This document shows, piece after piece, positions 33,120-41,079 of a stretch of DNA of 64,000 bases. The notes under the pieces were generated by a model. The model was not told the DNA's origin. It saw only the letters and a program-made list of their open reading frames with translations, and ran no database searches. The position numbers and the translations under genes were made by a program. The stretch is from JAOPZW01 sp963764585 (GTDB lineage Bacteria > Actinomycetota > Thermoleophilia > Solirubrobacterales > Solirubrobacteraceae): the NCBI GenBank assembly GCA_963764585.1, contig CAVXTB010000008.1, positions 186,001 to 250,000 of the forward strand. The letters run 5' to 3'. How positions within the stretch are numbered: position 1 is the stretch's first letter; every line of letters begins with the position of its first letter.

Positions 33120-34892
33120 TCAGCCGGGGCTCTTGATCACCGCGATCGTCGCCCCCGAGGTGACCGGGTCGCCTTCCTTGACCTCCAGCCGCTCGATCAC
33201 GCCGGCCTTGTGGGCGGTGATCTCGTTCTCCATCTTCATCGCCTCGATGATGCAGACCAGCTGGCCCTCCTCGACCGTCTGTCCCTGCTCGACGAGGACC
33301 TTCCACATGTTGCCCTGCAGCGGCGAGACGAGCTCATCGGCGCCACCGCCTCCGCCGCCCGCGGCGCGCTCGGCCCGGCGCGGCTTGGGCCCCGCTGCCG
33401 CGGGCGCGCTGCCGTTGGCGCCCGCGTAGGGCGGGCCGATGACCTTGACGTCGAACTTGCGGCCTGACACCTCGACGGTGTAGCTCTGCTCGACGGTCTG
33501 CTCGCCGTCGTCCGCGGTGGCCGGCTCGGCCTTCGGGAAGGCGAGCTGCTTGAGCCAGTCCTTGTCCTCGACGAGGTCGCGGCACGTCTCGCCGTTGCGC
33601 CATTGCTCGGTTGCCAGCAGCGCGCTGTGGAACGGGATGAGCGTTCTCAGCCCACCGATCTCGTACTCGGCCAGCGCGCGCAGCATGCGCCGCGTGGCCT
33701 GCTCGCGGTCGACGTCCCACGCGATCAGCTTGGCCACCATCGGGTCGTACATCGGCGTGACTTCGCTGCCCGCCGTCACGCCGCTGTCGACGCGCACGCC
33801 CGGCCCGGCCGGCTCGCGGTAGCTCGTGATCTGACCCGGCGCCGGGGCGAACTTCTTCGAGGCGTCCTCGGCGTTGATGCGGCACTCGATCGCGTGCCCG
33901 CGCAGGACCACGTCGTCCTGGCCGACCGAGAGCGGGTCGCCGGCCGCGGCGAGGATCCCCTCGCGCACGATGTCGATGCCGGTCGTCATCTCGGTCACGC
34001 AGTGCTCGACCTGCACGCGCGTGTTCATCTCCAGGAAGAAGTACTCGCCGCCCTGGAGCAGACCCTCGATCGTGCCGGCGCCGACGTAGTCGACCGCGCG
34101 CGCCGCGTCGACGCCGATCTTGCCGATGCGCGCGCGCAGCTTCTCGTCGACCACGGGCGCGGGCGACTCCTCGATCAGCTTCTGGTGGCGGCGCTGCACC
34201 GAGCAGTCGCGCTCGCCGAGATGGATGACGTTGCCGTGGCGGTCGGCGAGCACCTGGACCTCGACGTGGCGCGGGTCGGGCAGGTAGCGCTCGAGGTAGA
34301 CGGTCGCGTCCGAGAAGAACTTCTCGCCCTCGCGCGCGGCCCCCTCGAAGGCCGCCTCGAGCTCCGACTCTTCCAGCGCGACGCGAAAGCCCTTGCCACC
34401 GCCGCCGCCCGCGGCCTTGACCGCGACGGGGTAGCCGATGTCCTTGGCGATCACCTTGCGCGCGTCGTCGACCGTGGCGACCGGCTCGGTCGTCCCCGGC
34501 ACGATCGGCACGCCCGCCGCATGCATCAGCTCGCGCGCGCGCGTCTTGGAGCCCATGGCCTCGATCGCGCTCGCCGGCGGGCCGATGAAGGTGATACCGG
34601 CGTCCTCGCACGCCCGAGCGAACGCCGCGTTCTCGGCCAAGAAGCCGTAGCCGGGATGCACCGCCTCGGCGCCCGCCTCACCGCAGACGCCGAGGAGCTT
34701 CTCGATGTTCAGGTAGCTCTCGGCGGCGGTGGGCCCACCCAGCAGATAGGCCTCGTCGGCGCGCGCGACGTGCAGGGCGTCGCGATCGAGCTCGGAGTAC
34801 ACGGCCACCGACGCGATCCCCATCTCCTCGAGCGCACGGATGACCCGAATGGCGATCTCGCCGCGGTTTGCGACCAGGACCTTTGTGAACAT
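33120..34892 (-). CDS. Acetyl/propionyl-CoA carboxylase alpha chain (biotin carboxylase + BCCP)
   Basis: A 590-residue biotin-dependent carboxylase subunit. Residues 1-450 form the biotin carboxylase: MFTKVLVANRGEIAIRVIRAL, the ATP-grasp Gly-rich loop AAGGGGGKGFR, HLGERDCSVQRRHQKLIEE and EMNTRVQVEHCVTEMTTGIDIV. A Pro/Ala/Gly linker leads to the biotin carboxyl carrier domain, with the biotinylation site EAMKMEN (Lys553) near the end. It carboxylates biotin and, with a separate carboxyltransferase (beta) subunit, makes malonyl- or methylmalonyl-CoA. No beta subunit gene is in the window. ATG 34892 is fixed by the conserved N-terminus. Confidence 0.95.
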   Translation of the reverse strand: MFTKVLVANRGEIAIRVIRALEEMGIASVAVYSELDRDALHVARADEAYLLGGPTAAESYLNIEKLLGVCGEAGAEAVHPGYGFLAENAAFARACEDAGITFIGPPASAIEAMGSKTRARELMHAAGVPIVPGTTEPVATVDDARKVIAKDIGYPVAVKAAGGGGGKGFRVALEESELEAAFEGAAREGEKFFSDATVYLERYLPDPRHVEVQVLADRHGNVIHLGERDCSVQRRHQKLIEESPAPVVDEKLRARIGKIGVDAARAVDYVGAGTIEGLLQGGEYFFLEMNTRVQVEHCVTEMTTGIDIVREGILAAAGDPLSVGQDDVVLRGHAIECRINAEDASKKFAPAPGQITSYREPAGPGVRVDSGVTAGSEVTPMYDPMVAKLIAWDVDREQATRRMLRALAEYEIGGLRTLIPFHSALLATEQWRNGETCRDLVEDKDWLKQLAFPKAEPATADDGEQTVEQSYTVEVSGRKFDVKVIGPPYAGANGSAPAAAGPKPRRAERAAGGGGGGADELVSPLQGNMWKVLVEQGQTVEEGQLVCIIEAMKMENEITAHKAGVIERLEVKEGDPVTSGATIAVIKSPG

Positions 34893-34951
34893 CAGCTTGG
34901 AAACATAGTCGCCAAGGGCGGGCGGTCGCTCGTCTCCAACGTCGGCGCGTC

Positions 34952-35911
34952 TCACTCGTAGACGACGAAGTCCGGCCGCGGCTGCAGCGCGAGCACCGAG
35001 CGCGGCGTCATGAGGTTCGTGTCCTCTTCGTAGAAGAGCTTGTAGCCGCGGTGGAAGTGCGTGCCGTCGTGGGTGAACTGGTGGTACTTGGCGATCTTGT
35101 TCGGGCGGTCGCCGAAGCCGTCGACGTTCATCGTCATCGCCAGCCCGGGCGGCTTCACCACGCGCTCCTTGCCGGCGATCATGTTCGGCGTGAACTGATG
35201 GACGACGAAGAGCTTCTCCGGGAGCCGGTAGGCGCGCACGATCGCGGCGACGTGGCGGGCGACGGCGTTGACGTCTTCGGCCTGCACGGAGCCGATCTGC
35301 GTCCCCGGCACCGCGCCCGGGGTATGCCACTCGGGGTCGAGCGCGAGGCCGACGTCGGGCTCGCGCAGCCAGCGGTCGAGGTGACGCGTCTCGGTGAGGA
35401 AGTCGGCGTGGCCGGGCTGGATGTCGAGCAGGAGCAGGGCCTTGGCACGGCGCGCCGCCGCCAGGTAGCGGCGGATGACCGACGCGGGCTGGCGCGTGCG
35501 GTAGAGCCCGTCGCGGCCGGGATCGTGGTTGGCGACGTCGGCCAGCAGCTCGAAGGCGAGCAGCACCGGCCGCGTCTTCTTGGCGTAGGGCTCGGCCTGC
35601 CTGGTCAGGCGCCGGGCGGCGTGATCGGGCGAGCCGATGCCGAGCGCCCCGAGCTGGTGGCTCTGCGGCGCGCCGTAGAAGGCGACTACGCGGAAGTTCG
35701 GGAAGATCCGCCGGCCTCCGAGAGGGAGCTGCGCCTGCTCGCCCTTGGGATGGGTGACGTCGGCGTTCGTCGGCGGTGCGGGCGAGTCGCCGCGGCTGCG
35801 ATCGCCGGCGCCGACCGCCGCGCCCGCGATCGCGGCGACGGCCGCGAGCACGCCAAGGGCGACGAGGCGGCGACGGCGATAGACGTCGGCTGAGTGGCGC
35901 GAGTGGGCCAT
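34952..35911 (-). CDS. Exported protein of unknown function (possible TIM-barrel fold)
   Basis: A 319-residue protein with a basic N-terminus (RRRRL) and a signal/anchor helix (about 16-34). The mature domain has strand-helix alternation: RVVAFYGAPQSHQLGALG, TRPVLLAFELLADVANHDPG, KALLLLDIQPGHADFL, PDVGLALDPEWHTPG, KLFVVHQFTPNMI and GLAMTMNVDGFGD. Conserved-looking acidic residues at strand ends (E in AFELLAD, D in LDIQPG, D-P-E in LDPEWH) suggest a glycosidase-like TIM barrel. I do not recognise a named family. It diverges from the GNAT gene at 35956 and lies 59 bp from the carboxylase start on the same strand. Confidence 0.7.
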   Translation of the reverse strand: MAHSRHSADVYRRRRLVALGVLAAVAAIAGAAVGAGDRSRGDSPAPPTNADVTHPKGEQAQLPLGGRRIFPNFRVVAFYGAPQSHQLGALGIGSPDHAARRLTRQAEPYAKKTRPVLLAFELLADVANHDPGRDGLYRTRQPASVIRRYLAAARRAKALLLLDIQPGHADFLTETRHLDRWLREPDVGLALDPEWHTPGAVPGTQIGSVQAEDVNAVARHVAAIVRAYRLPEKLFVVHQFTPNMIAGKERVVKPPGLAMTMNVDGFGDRPNKIAKYHQFTHDGTHFHRGYKLFYEEDTNLMTPRSVLALQPRPDFVVYE

Positions 35912-35955
35912 CTACGCTTGAACCCTCTCCCCCCGACCTGCGCACAAAACCACAC

Positions 35956-36447
35956 ATGGACCATTCCGCGCCGCCCGGCCACCCGCACATCTGGCTGGCA
36001 TCGCCCGACGAAGCGGACGACGTCGCGCGCCTGCTCGTGGCCTTTCGCGACCACCTCGGCTTCGCCTGGCCTCCCGACGTGTCGTTCCGCGCCAGCGTGC
36101 AGCGCCTCATCGACGACGACGCGACCGAGTACCTGCTCGGCGCGCCGCAGCCGGGCGCGCCGGCGGGCGGCGTCGTGCAGCTGCGCTACCGCTGGGCGGT
36201 GTGGCGCGACAGCTACGACTGCCTGCTCGAGGACCTCTTCGTCGCGCCCGAGGCGCGGCGCGGCGGGCTCGGCCGCGCGCTCGTCGCCGAGACGATCGAG
36301 CGCGCCCGCGCGCGCGGCTGCCGGCGCATCGAGCTCGACACCGCGGAGACCAACACCGCGGCGCGCGCGCTGTACGAGTCGATGGGCTTCGACGACGGCG
36401 CCTACGAAGGCGGGCGCGCTCTGTTCCTGCGCCGCCTCCTGGACTGA
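35956..36447 (+). CDS. GNAT-family N-acetyltransferase
   Basis: A 163-residue acetyltransferase with the central acetyl-CoA-binding motif LEDLFVAPEARRGGLGRALVAETIERARARG and the C-terminal NTAARALYESMGF. The substrate is unknown. ATG 35956 follows a CCCCCCGACCTGCGCACAAAA leader, and the frame has no other good start. Its 3' end overlaps the convergent TetR gene by 46 bp. Confidence 0.85.
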   Translation: MDHSAPPGHPHIWLASPDEADDVARLLVAFRDHLGFAWPPDVSFRASVQRLIDDDATEYLLGAPQPGAPAGGVVQLRYRWAVWRDSYDCLLEDLFVAPEARRGGLGRALVAETIERARARGCRRIELDTAETNTAARALYESMGFDDGAYEGGRALFLRRLLD

Positions 36448-37052
36448 TCGGGCGCCCAGCGCTCGCCGCGCCCCACACGCTCGAAGCCGAGCCAGAGCGC
36501 GTTCATCGCGGTGGCGACGACCTGCTCGCGCGGGACGTCGGGGTGCTCGTTCCACCACAGCGCGAGGCCCTGCAGGACGGCGCGGAAGACCTCCCACGCC
36601 ATGTCCATGGCCTCGGCGCCGGGGCCTGCGATGTTCTCGGCGCCGGGCTCGCGCGCCAGGAACGGCAGCGCGGCCGCGCGGCTGCGGTCCTGGACCTCGC
36701 GGTGCAGCGCCTGGACCTCGGGGTCGCCGGTCGTGTCGCGGAAGAGCAGCCGCGCCGCGTACGGATGCGTCTCGATGTAGTGAAACCAGGCGTCGAAGGC
36801 CCGGTGCATGCGCTCGGCGATCGGATCGTCGCCGGCGAGGTGCTCGCGCCATACCTCGCGCAGCTCGGCGAAGTGGCGTTCGAGCAGGCGCTGGTGCAGG
36901 TCCCCCTTGGAGGCGAAGTGGTCGTAGAGCACGGGCGCCGAGACGCCCGATCGCCGCGCGATCCCGTCCATCGACGCGCCGTGGTAGCCGCGCTCGGCGA
37001 AGACCTCCGCCGCCGCCCGCTCGATGACCTCGCGGCGCGCCTGCGCGGTCAT
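36402..37052 (-). CDS. TetR-family transcriptional regulator
   Basis: About 216 residues from ATG 37052; GTG 37070 or 37094 would lengthen it. The N-terminal helix-turn-helix is classical: AAAEVFAERGYHGASMDGIARRSGVSAPVLYDHFASKGDLHQRLLE. The C-terminal all-helical ligand domain follows (FDAWFHYIETHPYAARLLFRDT). It faces a small membrane protein gene across a short gap that holds two operator-like palindromes (37083-37129). This is the usual layout for a TetR repressor that controls itself and a divergent target. The ligand is unknown. Confidence 0.9.
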   Translation of the reverse strand: MTAQARREVIERAAAEVFAERGYHGASMDGIARRSGVSAPVLYDHFASKGDLHQRLLERHFAELREVWREHLAGDDPIAERMHRAFDAWFHYIETHPYAARLLFRDTTGDPEVQALHREVQDRSRAAALPFLAREPGAENIAGPGAEAMDMAWEVFRAVLQGLALWWNEHPDVPREQVVATAMNALWLGFERVGRGERWAPDQSRRRRRNRARPPS

Positions 37053-37082
37053 GCGCCGGCGCGGCTGCACGCCCTTTGACAA

Positions 37083-37129
37083 CCTAACGCTCACTAGGTA
37101 GCTTCTGGTTCTCCCTAACCGACGTTAGG
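37083..37129. promoter_or_regulatory. Two TetR-type operators between divergent genes
   Basis: Site 2 (37114-37129) is a perfect palindrome, CCTAAC-CGAC-GTTAGG. Site 1 (37083-37098) is an imperfect copy, CCTAAC-GCTC-ACTAGG, matching 4 of 6 bases in the right half. The two sites start 31 bp apart. A TAGGTT hexamer at 37126-37131 overlaps site 2 and lies 5 bases before ATG 37137, so it could be the -10 box of a leaderless transcript. Binding by the adjacent TetR protein would block both promoters. Confidence 0.7.
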
Positions 37130-37136
37130 TTACGAG

Positions 37137-37559
37137 ATGCAGCAGCAGACCCGATCCCGTCCGCTGACGGTGGCGAGCATCGCCTTCGTCGCCGCCAACG
37201 TGGCCCACAGCCTCGACCACCTGCGCCAGGGCACCGGCGATCTCGCCACCGAGGTGCTCGCCGGCGGGACCGTGCTGTCGCTGCTCGCCGTCACGACGCT
37301 CGTGCTCGTCCTGCGCGGCGATCGCCGCGCGCCGCTCGTCGCCGCCGTCGTCGGCCTCTGGAGCGCACTCGGCGTGGCGGCCAGCCACATCGCGCCGCAC
37401 TGGAGCGCGTTCAGCGACTCCTACTTCGACATCGACGTCGACGCGCTCTCGTGGGCCGTCATGCTCGCCGAGATCGCCGCGGCCGCCGTGCTCGGGCTCG
37501 TCGGGCTCACGGAGCTCCGCCGGCAGGCGGCAGGTCGTCCGGCAGCAGCGCGTACATGA
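37137..37559 (+). CDS. Small four-helix membrane protein, likely TetR target
   Basis: A 140-residue protein with about four hydrophobic helices: VASIAFVAANVAHSLDH, VLAGGTVLSLLAVTTLVLVL, PLVAAVVGLWSALGVAASHI and WAVMLAEIAAAAVLGLVGL. His residues sit near helix ends (AHSLDHLRQG, SHIAPHW), which may bind metal or heme, but no family is recognised. ATG 37137 directly follows the operator region, and the transcript may be leaderless. Its 3' end overlaps the convergent acetyltransferase by 53 bp. Confidence 0.72.
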   Translation: MQQQTRSRPLTVASIAFVAANVAHSLDHLRQGTGDLATEVLAGGTVLSLLAVTTLVLVLRGDRRAPLVAAVVGLWSALGVAASHIAPHWSAFSDSYFDIDVDALSWAVMLAEIAAAAVLGLVGLTELRRQAAGRPAAART

Positions 37560-38073
37560 CGCAGTCGTGGCGCTCGCCGCGGGCGAGGAAGTAGGAGCGC
37601 AGCACGCCCTCGCGCCGGGCGCCGGCCTTCTCGGCGACGCGCTGGGAGCCCGGGTTGTCGACGTACGGGACGATCTCGATGCGCTGCATGCCGCAGGCGC
37701 GAAACGCGTGGTCGGCGAGCAGGCGGACCGCGCGCGACGCCGCGCCGCGGCCGCGACCCCACGGGGCGATCCAGTAGCCGATCTCGCAGCGCAGCTGATC
37801 CCACTCGACGCGCAGCAGGCTGATCGACCCGAGCGGCCAGCCGGCCTCGACGACCGCCAGGCTGAGCGTCCTGCCCGCCGCGCGGTCGGCCGCGTGGCTC
37901 GAGATCCACTCGGCGGCGTCGGACTCCTCGTAGGGCTGCGGCACGGCCGTGAAGGACGCCACGTCCGGATCGCGGCAGCCCTCGGCGACCCACGGCACGT
38001 CGTCGTCCGTGAAGGGCCGCAGCGCGATCGGGCCGTCGGCGAGCGGCGGGTCGGGCAGGAGCAGCTCAGCCAC
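37507..38073 (-). CDS. GNAT-family acetyltransferase (RimJ/RimL-like)
   Basis: A 188-residue protein from GTG 38073. The RimJ/RimL pattern is clear: ALRPFTDDDVPWVAEGCRDPDVASF, LSLAVVEAGWPLGSISLLRV, CEIGYWIAPWGRGRGAASRAVRLLADHAF, RIEIVPYVDNPGSQRVAEKAGARREGVLRSYF. It would acetylate a protein N-terminus, ribosomal protein or small amine. It overlaps the VOC gene by 8 bp, forming a minus-strand unit of MBL, VOC and GNAT. Confidence 0.85.
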   Translation of the reverse strand: MAELLLPDPPLADGPIALRPFTDDDVPWVAEGCRDPDVASFTAVPQPYEESDAAEWISSHAADRAAGRTLSLAVVEAGWPLGSISLLRVEWDQLRCEIGYWIAPWGRGRGAASRAVRLLADHAFRACGMQRIEIVPYVDNPGSQRVAEKAGARREGVLRSYFLARGERHDCVMYALLPDDLPPAGGAP

Positions 38074-38419
38074 CGGGCGGGAAGGCCATGACCTCGACGA
38101 GGTGTCCGCCGGGCGCGACGACGAACGAGCGCGGGCTGCCCCAGTCCTGGGTCGATGCGCGCGTCTCGAAGCCGGCACGCCGCAGCCGCTCGATCGCCGC
38201 GTCGTAGTCGTCGGCGACCACCGCCGTGTGGCCCCGCGACGGCGCGACCGGATCGTCGGCGAAGAGGAAGTGCACCTGCGTGCCCGCGCGCTCGACCCAG
38301 ACGGCGATCGCCGCGAGGCGCCCGGGTGGCTCGACGCGCTCGAAGCCGAGCAGGGCCCAGAACGCGACGGCGTCGTCGACGTCGTCGCGGTGCGTCTCGA
38401 GCGTCGCGTGATGGATCAT
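38066..38419 (-). CDS. VOC-family (glyoxalase/bleomycin-resistance-like) protein
   Basis: A 117-residue single-domain VOC protein: IHHATLETHRDDVDDAVAFWALLGFERVEPPG, AGTQVHFLFADDP, GHTAVVADDYDAAIERLRRAGF and SPRSFVVAPGGHLVEVMAFPP. The His near the start and the C-terminal HLVEV fit the metal-site arrangement of the fold. It functions as a dimer in most relatives; the substrate is unknown. ATG 38419 overlaps the stop of the MBL gene by 4 bp. Confidence 0.85.
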   Translation of the reverse strand: MIHHATLETHRDDVDDAVAFWALLGFERVEPPGRLAAIAVWVERAGTQVHFLFADDPVAPSRGHTAVVADDYDAAIERLRRAGFETRASTQDWGSPRSFVVAPGGHLVEVMAFPPGG

Positions 38420-39171
38420 GTCGCTCGCTCCCGGTTGAGCTCGTGGATCTCGCGCTGCGCGGCGGTGCGCCGCGCCGGCGGCAGCTCCCAGTCGGTGAGA
38501 TAGCGGACATCCTCGTCGAGGACGGCGACCGCGCGGGTGCCATCGATCGGCGCGCCGTGGCCGGGGACGACCCACTGCGCCTGCTCGACGAGCGGGCGCA
38601 GGCGCTCGAGCGTCGCCAGGTAGGCGTCGCGCGAGCCGCTGGGCGAGAGCATCGGGATCTCGACCGGCGACAGGTAGTCGCCGCAGACGAGCACGCGCGC
38701 CCACGGCGCCCACAGCGCCATGCCATCGGCGGTGTGGCCGTCGGCGGGCTGGACCTCGAGCTCGTGCTCGCCGATCGCGACGAACCCCGGTGCCGGCAGC
38801 GCCTGGACCTGCCCGAGGCTCAGTGGCTTGGGGCGCTCGACGTAGTGCTCCTCGTCCCACTCGCGCAGCTCGCGCTGGACGCCGCCGGGCTCGGCCGTCA
38901 GGTACGCGGCGGTCGTCTCGGCCACGCCCAGCGCCGCGCCCGGGAAGGCAAGGCGCCCGAGCATGTGGTCCCAGTCGCCGTGCGTCGCGAGCAGGCCGCT
39001 GACCGGGAAGCCCGCCTGCTCGAGCACGGCCGGCAGCAACTCGATCTCGTCGGGGAAGATCGGCGAGTCGACGACGAAGCCCTCGTCCCCGGAGCGGATC
39101 GCGGTGCACGTCGTCTGGTAGACGCGCGAGGTGGCGACGAGGACGTCGCGATGAACGGTGACGGCGCGCAC
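38416..39171 (-). CDS. MBL-fold metallo-hydrolase
   Basis: A 251-residue metallo-beta-lactamase-fold protein from GTG 39171. It has GFVVDSPIFPDEI, the metal motif THGDWDHMLG, PADGHTADGMALW, RVLVCGDYLSP and VVPGHGAPID. The first motif is H-x-D-x-D-H, so the usual second His is replaced by Asp, a variation known in some hydrolases of the fold. The remaining ligands (HT, GD, GHG) are intact, so it is probably active on a small ester, lactone or thioester. It is the first gene of the MBL-VOC-GNAT unit. Confidence 0.82.
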   Translation of the reverse strand: MRAVTVHRDVLVATSRVYQTTCTAIRSGDEGFVVDSPIFPDEIELLPAVLEQAGFPVSGLLATHGDWDHMLGRLAFPGAALGVAETTAAYLTAEPGGVQRELREWDEEHYVERPKPLSLGQVQALPAPGFVAIGEHELEVQPADGHTADGMALWAPWARVLVCGDYLSPVEIPMLSPSGSRDAYLATLERLRPLVEQAQWVVPGHGAPIDGTRAVAVLDEDVRYLTDWELPPARRTAAQREIHELNRERAT

Positions 39172-39182
39172 TGCGCGCGAGG

Positions 39183-39866
39183 CTACGCCGCGCCGAGGAG
39201 CTTGGCCGCCTCGAGGAGGGTCTTGACCTCGGCCGTCGGCTTCTTGGCGCCGGGGTCGAGCTCCTCCTTGTTGCGGTTGACCCAGATGACCGGGACCTTC
39301 TCCTTGATGCAGGGCTCGACGTCGTGGTAGTAGCTGGCCGCGACGTGGACCCAGCCCTTCTTGGTGCCGATGCGCCGCGCGCACTCCTTGAAGTGCGCCG
39401 GATCGGGCTTGTAGGAGCGCACCTGCTGGGCGGTGACGACGAGGTCGAAGTCGTGCGGGATGTGGCGGCGCGTCTGGCCCAGGAGCTTGTCGTCGATGTT
39501 CGAGATCAGCCCGGTCTGGAACTTCTTGGAGAACTTGGTCAGCTGCGCGTTGGTCTCCTTGAACGGCGCCCAGCGCTGGACCGAGTCGGGCAGGAAGCCG
39601 GCGCGCGAGGGCTCGAGCGGCCAAGCGACGTCCTTGGCGATGCGCACGGCGACGCGCCGCAGGACCTCGGCATACAGCTCGTAGGAGCCGCCCTCGATCT
39701 CGCGCTCGTACTCGTGGAAGCGGGGGATGATCTCCTGCGGATCCTCGATGGTGAAGCCGTCGCGCGAGGCCTCACGGGTGAATGCATCGAAGACGCCCTT
39801 CTCCCAATCGATGAGCGTGCCGTAGACGTCGAAAGTGACGAAGTTGACCTTGGAGGGGAGCGCCAT
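39183..39866 (-). CDS. HAD-family hydrolase (haloacid-dehalogenase type II-like)
   Basis: A 227-residue HAD protein: motif I FVTFDVYGTLIDWE (nucleophile Asp), motif II GLISNIDD, motif III region RSYKPDPAHFKE and motif IV WVHVAASYYHDVEP. The helical cap between motifs I and II (FTREASRDGFTIEDPQEII) and the Y-G-T-L-I-D-W pattern are typical of (S)-2-haloacid dehalogenase-like proteins. A phosphatase role is equally possible. ATG 39866 lies 11 bp before the MBL start and 73 bp from the divergent sucC. Confidence 0.85.
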   Translation of the reverse strand: MALPSKVNFVTFDVYGTLIDWEKGVFDAFTREASRDGFTIEDPQEIIPRFHEYEREIEGGSYELYAEVLRRVAVRIAKDVAWPLEPSRAGFLPDSVQRWAPFKETNAQLTKFSKKFQTGLISNIDDKLLGQTRRHIPHDFDLVVTAQQVRSYKPDPAHFKECARRIGTKKGWVHVAASYYHDVEPCIKEKVPVIWVNRNKEELDPGAKKPTAEVKTLLEAAKLLGAA

Positions 39867-39939
39867 GGGGCGGGCATTGTGCCATTTGACCGCCGGTCGA
39901 CGCCGTGCGGCAGCCTCCCTATAGAGTCCGCCGCCGCTC

Positions 39940-41079
39940 ATGGACCTCCTCGAATACCAGGGCAAGCAGCTCTTCGCCCGCCACGACATCCCGGTGCCCG
40001 AGGGGCGCCACGCGCGCACCGTCGACGAGGCCGTGGCGGCCGCCAAGGAGATCGGCTTCCCGTGCGTCGTCAAGGCGCAGGTGAAGATCGGCGGGCGCGG
40101 CAAGGCCGGCGGGATCAAGGTCGCGTCCAACGAGGACGAAGCGCGCGAGCACGCCAGCGCGATCCTCGGGATGGACATCCGCGGCTTCACCGTCCACGAG
40201 GTCTGGGTCGAGGGCGCGTCGCAGATCGAGGCCGAGTACTACGCGTCGATCATCTTCGACCGCTCGGCCAAGCGCCCGCTGGTCATGCTCTCGACGAAGG
40301 GCGGCATGGACATCGAGGCGGTCGCCGAGGAGGACCCCGAGGCGATCGCGACGCTGCACGTCGACCCGCTGCTGGGCTTCCAGGACTTCCACGGGCGCCG
40401 GCTCGCCTTCGAGGCCGCCGTCGACGGCGACCTCGTGCGCCCGATCGGCGTGTTCCTGCACCGCCTGTACGCGACGTTCGTCTCCGAGGAGGCCGTGCTC
40501 GTCGAGGTCAACCCGCTGATCGTCACGCCCGAGCGCGACGTCCGCGCGCTCGATGCCAAGGTCACGCTCGACGACAACGCGCTGATGCGCCACCCCGAGA
40601 ACGCGCAGCTGCGCGACCCCTCGGCCGAGGACCCGCAGGAGCAGATGGCCAAGGAGCGCGGGCTGACCTACGTCAAGCTCGACGGCGACATCGGCATCCT
40701 CGGCAACGGCGCGGGCCTCGTGATGTCGACGCTCGACGTCGTCGCTCAGTACGGCGGCAAGCCCGCGAACTTCCTCGACGCCGGCGGCGGATCGAAGGCC
40801 GAGGCGATCACCAGCGCGGTCGAGGTCATCTTGAGCAACCCGAACGTCAAGGCGGTGCTCTTCAACATCTTCGGCGGCATCACGCGCTGCGACGAGGTCG
40901 CCAACGGGCTCGTCGAGGCGTTCGACCAGATCAAGCCGTCGGTGCCCTTCGTCGTGCGGCTGGACGGGACCAACGACGTGGAGGGGCGGCGGATCCTCGC
41001 CGAGGCGGCGCTGCCCAACGTGCACACCGCGGCCACGATGAACGAGGCCGCCGAGAAGGTCGTGGAGCTGGCCCGATGA
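39940..41079 (+). CDS. sucC: Succinate-CoA ligase, beta subunit
   Basis: A 379-residue ATP-grasp subunit. MDLLEYQGKQLFARHDIPVPEGRHA starts the N-terminal ATP-grasp domain; CVVKAQVKIGGRGKAGGIKVA is the nucleotide loop. LVEVNPLIVTPERDVRALDAKVTLDDNAL, GDIGILGNGAGLVMSTLDVV, GGSKAEAITSAVEVIL and VLFNIFGGITRCDEVANGL are family-typical. With SucD it interconverts succinyl-CoA and succinate with nucleotide phosphorylation in the TCA cycle. It overlaps sucD by 4 bp (ATGA at 41076-41079). Confidence 0.97.
   Translation: MDLLEYQGKQLFARHDIPVPEGRHARTVDEAVAAAKEIGFPCVVKAQVKIGGRGKAGGIKVASNEDEAREHASAILGMDIRGFTVHEVWVEGASQIEAEYYASIIFDRSAKRPLVMLSTKGGMDIEAVAEEDPEAIATLHVDPLLGFQDFHGRRLAFEAAVDGDLVRPIGVFLHRLYATFVSEEAVLVEVNPLIVTPERDVRALDAKVTLDDNALMRHPENAQLRDPSAEDPQEQMAKERGLTYVKLDGDIGILGNGAGLVMSTLDVVAQYGGKPANFLDAGGGSKAEAITSAVEVILSNPNVKAVLFNIFGGITRCDEVANGLVEAFDQIKPSVPFVVRLDGTNDVEGRRILAEAALPNVHTAATMNEAAEKVVELAR

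Noticed and set aside
38416..39171. The H-x-D-x-D-H motif of the MBL protein considered as an inactivating change
   Set aside because: All other metal ligands are present and this substitution is known in some active members of the fold.
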